This document shows positions 7,027 through 11,387 of a stretch of 11,387 nt of DNA, one piece after another (within the stretch, counting starts at the first letter, position 1; the number at the start of each line of letters is the position of its first letter). Origin of the DNA: Betaproteobacteria bacterium (GTDB lineage: Bacteria > Pseudomonadota > Gammaproteobacteria > Burkholderiales > SG8-39); contig JAFARH010000132.1 of assembly GCA_019245555.1 (NCBI GenBank), positions 1 to 11,387 of the forward strand, given 5' to 3'. Made by a program: the position numbers and the translations under genes. Below the pieces are notes generated by a model, which had not been told where the DNA came from, made no database searches, and saw only the letters and a list, made by a program, of their open reading frames with translations.

Positions 7027-7613
7027 CGCTCCATCGGCGCGACGTCGTCTCACAGCTATTGAAGGGCAGAGGCCGATTGCTGGTGGTCGCCGGCCTCGGC
7101 TCGACAGCCTGGGACATTACTGCCGCCGGCGACCACGATCTCAACTTTCCGATGTGGGGCGCGATGGGGCAGGCGGCAATGATGGGGCTCGGCCTCGCGA
7201 TCGCGCAGCCGAAGCGGCGCGTGGTCGTAATCACCGGCGACGGCGAAATGCTCATGGGCATCGGCTCGCTCGCCACCATCGGCGTGCAGCAGCCGGCGAA
7301 CCTCACGGTCGTGGCGATCGATAACGAGCGCTACGGCGAAACAGGCATGCAGCGCACGCACACTGCCCATGGCGTCGATCTCACCTCGGTCGCGGCGGCG
7401 TGCAAGTTCAAGCACGCGATTACGGCGACCAAAGACGTCGCCGCAGTGCGCAAGCTCGTCTACAAGACCCCGGGACCTAACTTCGCGACGATCAAAGTTG
7501 CGGACGACAAGCTGCCACTCGTGCTGCCACCGAAAGACGGCGTGGTGCTCAGGGCGCGCTTCCGGCGCGCCCTGCTGGGTGAATCAGCCGACGTGCTTCC
7601 GGAAGAACGCTAG
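7023..7613 (+). CDS. ThDP-dependent decarboxylase beta-like subunit (ComE-type, PP domain)
   Basis: A 196-residue partner of the preceding gene, carrying the pyrophosphate-binding half of a ThDP enzyme. The Mg/ThDP motif is clear: GDG at residues 72-74 and the matching asparagine at 101 after 26 residues (AIDN, then ERYGETG). NFPMWGAMGQAAMMGLGLA at 41-59 matches the region that contacts the cofactor in ComE and phosphonopyruvate decarboxylases. With the alpha-like subunit it should make a complete 2-oxo acid decarboxylase, giving an aldehyde one carbon shorter. ATGA at 7023-7026 couples the two genes. The stop at 7611-7613 lies inside the 3' end of the convergent hydrolase gene (30-bp overlap). 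No terminator hairpin is obvious at this end. Confidence 0.87.
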   Translation: MTLHRRDVVSQLLKGRGRLLVVAGLGSTAWDITAAGDHDLNFPMWGAMGQAAMMGLGLAIAQPKRRVVVITGDGEMLMGIGSLATIGVQQPANLTVVAIDNERYGETGMQRTHTAHGVDLTSVAAACKFKHAITATKDVAAVRKLVYKTPGPNFATIKVADDKLPLVLPPKDGVVLRARFRRALLGESADVLPEER

Positions 7614-8252
7614 CGTCCGCTCGCGCGCCTGCTTCGCCGCATGCGCGTTGTAGGAGCCGCGCTGGTCGCAGTTGAAGCCGTGGTCGGCCTCGTAGATGAA
7701 GATCTGCTGCTTCGGATGCTTCTCAGCGAGCTTCTTCACGCCTTCGACCGGGATGTGCGCATCCTTGTCGCCGAAATGGCCCATCACCGGCACCTTGGGC
7801 TGTAGATCAGCGTTGTCGAGGATGCCGCCGCCGTAATAAGGCGCCGAGGCGACGAGTCCGTTCACTTTGGCGGAAGCCATCCAGGCGACGAAACCGCCCC
7901 AGCAATAGCCGACGATTCCGACCTTGCCGGATTTCTTCGCCTCGTCGACCGCGGCTTGCGTGTCTTTCATCGCCATGTCGGTCGTGACCTTGCCGCGTAC
8001 CTCGCGGCCCTTGGCAATGTCTTCCGGCGTGTAGCCCACATCGAAGCCCTTCTGCACGCGGTCGAACATCGCGGGCGCGATCGCCACGTAGCCGTCGGCC
8101 GCATAACCGTCGGCGACGCTCTTGATGTGGCTGTTGACGCCGAAGATCTCCTGGATCACAACGATGGCGCCGCGCGGTTTGCCCGAGGGATCGGCGCGGT
8201 AGGCGTCGAGCTTGTGGCCGTCGGAAGCAGTGAGCTGAATCATTTTGCCCAT
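7584..8252 (-). CDS. Dienelactone hydrolase family protein
   Basis: A 222-residue alpha/beta hydrolase of the usual length for this family. The nucleophile motif GYCWGG has Cys117 in place of the usual serine. The acid is probably Asp164 (FGDKDAHIP) and the base His191 (EADHGFN). Other family marks are the IVVIQEIFG strand at about 30-38 and the YYGGG segment near 139-143. Dienelactone hydrolases open carboxymethylenebutenolide in chloroaromatic degradation, but most chromosomal members have unknown substrates, so the name is a family name. The frame stays open upstream to 8342, but homology starts at MGKMIQLTASDG, and GAGGA lies 8 bases before the ATG at 8252, so that start is preferred. There is no signal peptide, so it is probably cytosolic. 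It converges with the decarboxylase and diverges from the Ldh2-family gene. Confidence 0.88.
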   Translation of the reverse strand: MGKMIQLTASDGHKLDAYRADPSGKPRGAIVVIQEIFGVNSHIKSVADGYAADGYVAIAPAMFDRVQKGFDVGYTPEDIAKGREVRGKVTTDMAMKDTQAAVDEAKKSGKVGIVGYCWGGFVAWMASAKVNGLVASAPYYGGGILDNADLQPKVPVMGHFGDKDAHIPVEGVKKLAEKHPKQQIFIYEADHGFNCDQRGSYNAHAAKQARERTLAFFRKHVG

Positions 8253-8260
8253 GAGTACAA

Positions 8261-8265
8261 TCCTC
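8261..8265 (-). promoter_or_regulatory. Ribosome binding site of the dienelactone hydrolase-like gene
   Basis: Read on the minus strand, GAGGA sits 8 bases before the ATG at 8252. It selects that start over the longer open frame that extends upstream to 8342. Confidence 0.6.
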
Positions 8266-8268
8266 GCT

Positions 8269-9279
8269 ATGAAGAAGAACGCGCAGGCGCTGCTGGAGCT
8301 CGCCACCACCGCCCTCAAGCGCGCGGGCGCAAATGATCGCATGGCGCAAGCCGCAGCAAGGCACCTGGTTCACGCTGAGGAACACGGGCTGCCGACCCAC
8401 GGCATGTCGCGCGTGCCTTTCTATTGCGGAATGCTGAAGCGCGGCCGCGCCGTGGGCGCCGCCGAGCCGAAGCTGGTCGCCGATCGCGCCGGCGTCTGCC
8501 TGATCGATAACCAGGACGGCCTTCCTTATGTTTCGGTCCAGTGGGCGGTCGAGGAAGTTATCCAGCGCGCACGTCGCAACGGCATTGGCTTCAGCGGCAT
8601 CCGCAATAGCGCGCACGTCGGGGTGCTGGGCATTCACTTATTGCCGGTTGCCGAGGCCGGCCTTGTCGGCTTCGCCTTCACCAATTCGCCGGCGGCGATT
8701 CCTCCTTGGGGCGGCAAGAAGCCCCTCTTTGGCACTGATCCGATCGCCGCTGTATTTCCACGGGAGAAAGGCGACCCGATCGTCATCGATCTCGCGCTGA
8801 CCACTGTCGTGCGCGGCCGCATCATGATGGCGATGAGCAAGGGCGAGAAGATTCCTGAAGGCTGGGCGCTTGATCGCAACGGCAAGCCGACGACCGATCC
8901 CAAAGAGGCAATCGAGCACGGCAGCCTCTTTCCGATCGGCGGCGCGAAGGGCGCGATGCTCGCCCTCATGTTCGAGCTGATCTGCGCTGCCCTGACAGGC
9001 TCTGCGATTGGCCCTGAGGCCGACTCGTTCTTTTCGGAGGACGGAAACAAACCCCGCATCGGCCAGGCCTTCATCGCTATCGACCCAAACCAGCTCGCCG
9101 GGCGCGCAAAGTACTTGGAGCGAGTGGAGACGGTGGTGCGCACGATGCTCACCGACGCTGAAGTGCGGCTCCCCGGCGCGCGCCGCTTCGCCGCCGAGAA
9201 GACCGCCAAGTCGCAGGGGATCGACATCCCGGACGAGCTGCTCGCCCAGATCGAAAAGCTCGCGCAACAAAATGGATGA
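8269..9279 (+). CDS. Malate/L-lactate/ureidoglycolate dehydrogenase family (Ldh2) oxidoreductase
   Basis: A 336-residue NAD(P)-dependent 2-hydroxyacid dehydrogenase of the Ldh2 family, which has its own fold distinct from classical lactate dehydrogenases. Landmarks are LPTHGMSRVPFY at residues 41-52 (H44), GIGFSGIRNSAHVGVLG at 105-121 (H116, the probable catalytic histidine), PPWGGKKPLFGTDPIAAVFP at 145-164 with GTDP in place of the common GTNP, and an IGGAKGAMLALM block near 223-234. Characterised members oxidise malate, sulfolactate (ComC), ureidoglycolate (AllD) or reduce cyclic imino acids. ComC is relevant because the neighbouring decarboxylase is ComDE-like. ATG codons at 8251 and 8269 and a TTG at 8245 are all in frame. 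None has a good Shine-Dalgarno; 8269 fits the usual N-terminal length. The gene is divergent from the hydrolase with only 16 bp between starts, so its promoter probably lies inside the hydrolase coding region. Confidence 0.87.
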   Translation: MKKNAQALLELATTALKRAGANDRMAQAAARHLVHAEEHGLPTHGMSRVPFYCGMLKRGRAVGAAEPKLVADRAGVCLIDNQDGLPYVSVQWAVEEVIQRARRNGIGFSGIRNSAHVGVLGIHLLPVAEAGLVGFAFTNSPAAIPPWGGKKPLFGTDPIAAVFPREKGDPIVIDLALTTVVRGRIMMAMSKGEKIPEGWALDRNGKPTTDPKEAIEHGSLFPIGGAKGAMLALMFELICAALTGSAIGPEADSFFSEDGNKPRIGQAFIAIDPNQLAGRAKYLERVETVVRTMLTDAEVRLPGARRFAAEKTAKSQGIDIPDELLAQIEKLAQQNG

Positions 9280-9328
9280 AAGCAAATTTCGGGATGAAAT
9301 CGACGCCGATTCGTTCTAGAGTGCGCTG

Positions 9329-9811
9329 ATGTACGACGCGATTGTCTCGTTTCCGAAAATGAAGGTCGGGATCACCACCAAGGGTGATCTCGTGACGGGG
9401 ATCAAGTACCTGGCGCCATCTACGCCGGAGAAGTCGCCCGCGACGCCGCTCGCCGAGCGTGCGGCTCGCCAGATCGAGCAGTACCGCGCAGATCCGGATG
9501 TGCATTTCGACCTGCCGATGGTCATCGAGGGAACAGAGCTGCAGAAGGCGGTGTGGCGCGCGATGTGCGCCATTCCGCGCGGCAAGACCCGCACGTACGG
9601 CGACATCGCCCGCGAGCTGGGCGGCGATGCGCGCGATGTCGGGCAATGTTGCGGCGACAACCGTTTTCCGATCGTCATTCCCTGCCACCGTGTGGTGGCG
9701 GCGAATGGGCTCGGTGGCTTCGGCCATCAGACGTCGGGTTTCATGATGGAGGCCAAGCGTTGGCTGCTCGCGCACGAATGCGGGGCGGACGCGTTCGAGC
9801 TGACGCCGTAG
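9329..9811 (+). CDS. ogt: Methylated-DNA--protein-cysteine methyltransferase (Ogt type)
   Basis: A 160-residue alkylguanine-DNA alkyltransferase. The acceptor cysteine is Cys119 in the invariant PCHRVV motif (118-123), preceded by N111 and IVIP. The DNA-binding helix-turn-helix lies in the TYGDIARELGGDARDVGQ region (about 89-106), and R102 is the probable arginine finger. The N-terminal 60 residues are a short, divergent ribonuclease-like domain as in Ogt; no Ada-type metal-binding domain is present. It removes O6-alkyl groups from guanine in a single suicidal transfer. The 49-bp gap upstream contains a weak AATCG/CGATT inverted repeat and no clear promoter or terminator. No strong Shine-Dalgarno precedes the ATG. 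Its 3' end overlaps the proposed xerD start. Confidence 0.9.
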   Translation: MYDAIVSFPKMKVGITTKGDLVTGIKYLAPSTPEKSPATPLAERAARQIEQYRADPDVHFDLPMVIEGTELQKAVWRAMCAIPRGKTRTYGDIARELGGDARDVGQCCGDNRFPIVIPCHRVVAANGLGGFGHQTSGFMMEAKRWLLAHECGADAFELTP

Positions 9812-10686
9812 CCGAGGGAGGTAAGGCGGTCCTCGACTTGTTCTGCGACGCGTTGTGGCTCGAGGACGGTCTTTCGCAGAACACCATCGCGGCGTACCGC
9901 ACGGATCTGCAGCAGCTGCGGTCGCATGCGGGCGGCGATCTCCTGAAGGTGGACGAAGGCGCGCTTTTCGGCTTCCTCGCGTCGAAAAGAGGCCGCGCCT
10001 CGAGTGCCGCACGCCGCGTCTCGAGCGTCAAGCGCTTCTACCAGTATTGCGTGCGTGAGCGGCTGGTCGAGGCCGATCCGACGCTCAAGATCGATCCACC
10101 TAAGCGCACGCCGCGCTTCCCGAAAAGCCTCTCCGAGGCGGACGTGGAAGCTCTGCTAGCCGCACCGAATGTCGGCACAGCGATGGGTCTGCGCGACCGA
10201 GCGATGCTCGAGACGCTCTATGCCACGGGGCTGCGTGTCTCCGAGCTTGTCGGACTGAAGACGCTAGCAACCAATCTGGATTCGAACGTTGTGCGCGTGC
10301 TCGGCAAAGGTTCGAAGGAGCGCCTGGTGCCGCTCGGCGAGGAAGCGGCGCACTGGATCTCGCGCTACTTGAAGGAATCGCGACCGGAACTGAAGGGCAA
10401 ACGCGAGCCGCAGGCCCTTTTCATCACCGCGCGCGGCGACGGCATGACGCGCCAGGCGTTCTGGCATCTCATCCGCCGCTACGGCGTGCGCGCGATCCCG
10501 GGGAAGCGGCTTTCGCCGCACGTGCTGCGCCACGCATTCGCGACGCACCTCATCAACCATGGCGCCGATCTACGCGTGGTGCAGATGCTGCTCGGCCACG
10601 CCGACATCTCGACGACGCAGATCTACACCCACGTTGCGCGCGAGCGGCTGAAGCAGCTGCACGCCAAGCATCACCCGCGAGGATGA
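9778..10686 (+). CDS. xerD: Site-specific tyrosine recombinase XerD
   Basis: A 302-residue tyrosine recombinase that resolves chromosome dimers at dif together with XerC and FtsK. The N-terminal DNA-binding domain starts at LFCDALWLEDGLSQNTIAAY (21-40). The catalytic set is complete: R153 (ATGLRVSELVGL), K177 (GKGSKERLVPLGEEA), H248 and R251 (PHVLRHAFATHL), H274 (LLGH) and the nucleophile Y283 (TQIYTH). The SPHVLRHAFATHL block and the C-terminal ERLKQLHAKHHPR match XerD better than XerC or phage integrases. The frame is open from 9553, inside the alkyltransferase gene, but those extra residues are an out-of-frame shadow. ATG 9778 gives the usual length and a 34-bp overlap. TTG 9838, with GAGGGAGGT at 9814-9822, is an alternative, though the spacing is long. 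It overlaps the next gene by 4 bases (ATGA). Confidence 0.92.
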   Translation: MRGGRVRADAVAEGGKAVLDLFCDALWLEDGLSQNTIAAYRTDLQQLRSHAGGDLLKVDEGALFGFLASKRGRASSAARRVSSVKRFYQYCVRERLVEADPTLKIDPPKRTPRFPKSLSEADVEALLAAPNVGTAMGLRDRAMLETLYATGLRVSELVGLKTLATNLDSNVVRVLGKGSKERLVPLGEEAAHWISRYLKESRPELKGKREPQALFITARGDGMTRQAFWHLIRRYGVRAIPGKRLSPHVLRHAFATHLINHGADLRVVQMLLGHADISTTQIYTHVARERLKQLHAKHHPRG

Positions 10687-11150
10687 AAACGCCCGCGACG
10701 CAGATGCTGGACGCGAATGGCGTCCAGTACACCGAGCACGAGTATCAGTATGTCGAGCACGGTGGCACCGCCGTGTCGTCCGACTCCCTCGGCGTTCCCG
10801 AGCACCAGGTGGTGAAGACGCTGGTGATGCAGGACGAAGATGCGAAGCCGCTCATCGTCCTCATGCACGGCGATCGACAGGTCGCGACGAAGGAGCTCGC
10901 GCGTCAAGCAGGCCGGAAGCGCATCGAGCCGTGCAAGCCCGATGTTGCGCAGCGCCATACTGGGTATCAGGTCGGCGGCACTTCGCCCTTTGGTATGCGC
11001 AAGGCGCTGCCTATCTTTGTTGAACGCTCGATCCTCGACTTGCCGCAGATCTACATCAACGGCGGTCGCCGCGGTTTTCTCGTGCGAATCTCGAGTGCCG
11101 ATCTCGAGCGGGTGCTGAAGCCTACGTTGGTCGACGCCGCTCGATCGTGA
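10683..11150 (+). CDS. ybaK: YbaK/EbsC-type aminoacyl-tRNA deacylase (Cys-tRNA(Pro) deacylase)
   Basis: A 155-residue stand-alone trans-editing protein of the YbaK family. It hydrolyses cysteine wrongly attached to tRNA(Pro), complementing prolyl-tRNA synthetase, and has no tRNA-binding extension. The conserved lysine is K45 in VVKTLVM, and the family signature GGTSPFG is at 98-104. The usual KTP start (MKTPATQMLDANGV) supports the ATG at 10683, which overlaps the xerD stop by 4 bases and implies coupled translation. Its 3' end overlaps the convergent folB gene by 29 bp (11122-11150). ProX or other YbaK-clade specificities cannot be excluded, but the signature favours YbaK itself. Confidence 0.9.
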   Translation: MKTPATQMLDANGVQYTEHEYQYVEHGGTAVSSDSLGVPEHQVVKTLVMQDEDAKPLIVLMHGDRQVATKELARQAGRKRIEPCKPDVAQRHTGYQVGGTSPFGMRKALPIFVERSILDLPQIYINGGRRGFLVRISSADLERVLKPTLVDAARS

Positions 11151-11387
11151 CGCCGACGAACCTGGCATTCGGCAGGATGCCGATCTTCGCGACGCTCACC
11201 TTCGTCCATGGGGCGCCAAAGTCCGAAGTGAGCAGTGTCGCCACACGATCCGCGAAGGTCTCGACCAGGCGATAGTGCTGTGCGGCCGCGAGGTCGCGGA
11301 TGCGCAACGCCACCTGCTCATAGTCGATCGTGTCGGCGACCTTGTCGCTCGCGAAAACTTGTGTACCCGGGAGCCCGATTTCGAGAT
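11122..11387 (-). CDS. folB: Dihydroneopterin aldolase (FolB), C-terminal part
   Basis: Partial gene, cut by the right edge; the 5' part lies beyond 11387. The visible 87 residues begin LEIGLPGTQVFASDKVADTIDYEQVALRI (written here as the first part of the fragment), continue through a LVETFADRVATLL helix, and end in SVAKIGILPNARFVGVTIERRRPT with TAG at 11122-11124. This matches the C-terminal two thirds of FolB, where a glutamate near the LVET helix takes part in substrate handling. FolB converts dihydroneopterin to hydroxymethyl-dihydropterin and glycolaldehyde in folate synthesis. A GTG at 11311-11313 could be read as a start, but homology continues upstream to the edge, so it is internal. 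Convergent with the ybaK-like gene, sharing 29 bp at the 3' ends. Confidence 0.82.
   Translation of the reverse strand, partial: LEIGLPGTQVFASDKVADTIDYEQVALRIRDLAAAQHYRLVETFADRVATLLTSDFGAPWTKVSVAKIGILPNARFVGVTIERRRPT

Noticed and set aside
9280..9328. Possible hairpin (AATCG/CGATT) as a terminator after the Ldh2-family gene
   Set aside because: The stem is only about 5 bp and lacks a T-run.
9553..9777. Upstream extension of the xerD reading frame
   Set aside because: It lies out of frame inside the alkyltransferase gene; the encoded residues do not resemble a recombinase, and homology begins near 9838.
9778..10686. The tyrosine recombinase as a sign of a prophage or integrative element
   Set aside because: The sequence matches housekeeping XerD closely, including its C-terminus, and the neighbours are core genes. 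No attachment-site repeat or phage gene is present.
11122..11313. A complete 63-residue gene starting at the GTG at 11313
   Set aside because: FolB homology continues upstream without a stop to the window edge, so the GTG is an internal valine codon.

Overview
The window looks like a chromosomal segment of a GC-rich Gram-negative bacterium, most probably a betaproteobacterium of the Burkholderiales type. The evidence is dense GC-ending codons, short or overlapping gene junctions, a secreted chalcone-isomerase-like family common in that group, a TAXI-type TRAP transporter, and a housekeeping end with xerD, a YbaK-type deacylase and folB. The taxonomic placement is inferred from family content, not from a search. 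I see no rRNA, tRNA, CRISPR array, insertion sequence or prophage gene.

Layout. Bases 1-775 hold two tandem chalcone-isomerase-like secreted proteins, the first cut by the window edge. Bases 780-2355 hold a class I fumarase/tartrate-dehydratase beta-type subunit and a TAXI-family solute receptor, closed by a strong intrinsic terminator (2375-2398). Bases 2405-7613 form a tightly packed, probably translationally coupled run: a secreted FKBP-type prolyl isomerase interrupted by an in-frame amber codon, a fused TRAP permease, a stand-alone SdhA/NadB-like flavoprotein, and a two-subunit ThDP decarboxylase of the ComD/ComE (sulfopyruvate/phosphonopyruvate decarboxylase) type. A dienelactone-hydrolase-like gene lies on the minus strand (7584-8252), divergent from a malate/L-lactate dehydrogenase-family (Ldh2) gene (8269-9279). 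Bases 9329-11387 are housekeeping: an Ogt-type alkyltransferase, xerD, a ybaK-like deacylase, and the 3' part of folB on the minus strand.

How the genes may work together (inference). The metabolic genes supply uptake (TAXI receptor plus permease), dehydrogenation of a succinate-like acid (flavoprotein), hydration (fumarase-type subunit), oxidation of a 2-hydroxyacid (Ldh2 family, which includes sulfolactate dehydrogenase ComC) and decarboxylation of a 2-oxoacid (ComDE-like). That order mirrors succinate to fumarate to malate to oxaloacetate and could act on an analogue carrying a sulfonate, a phosphonate or another side group. This is the most interesting hypothesis in the window, but the substrate cannot be read from the sequence and no alpha subunit for the hydratase is visible.

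Two lesions lie within about 1.3 kb: the fumarase-type reading frame has lost its expected stop and runs 275 bases into the next gene, and the FKBP gene has an in-frame TAG. They may be real decay or sequencing errors; read-level data would decide.
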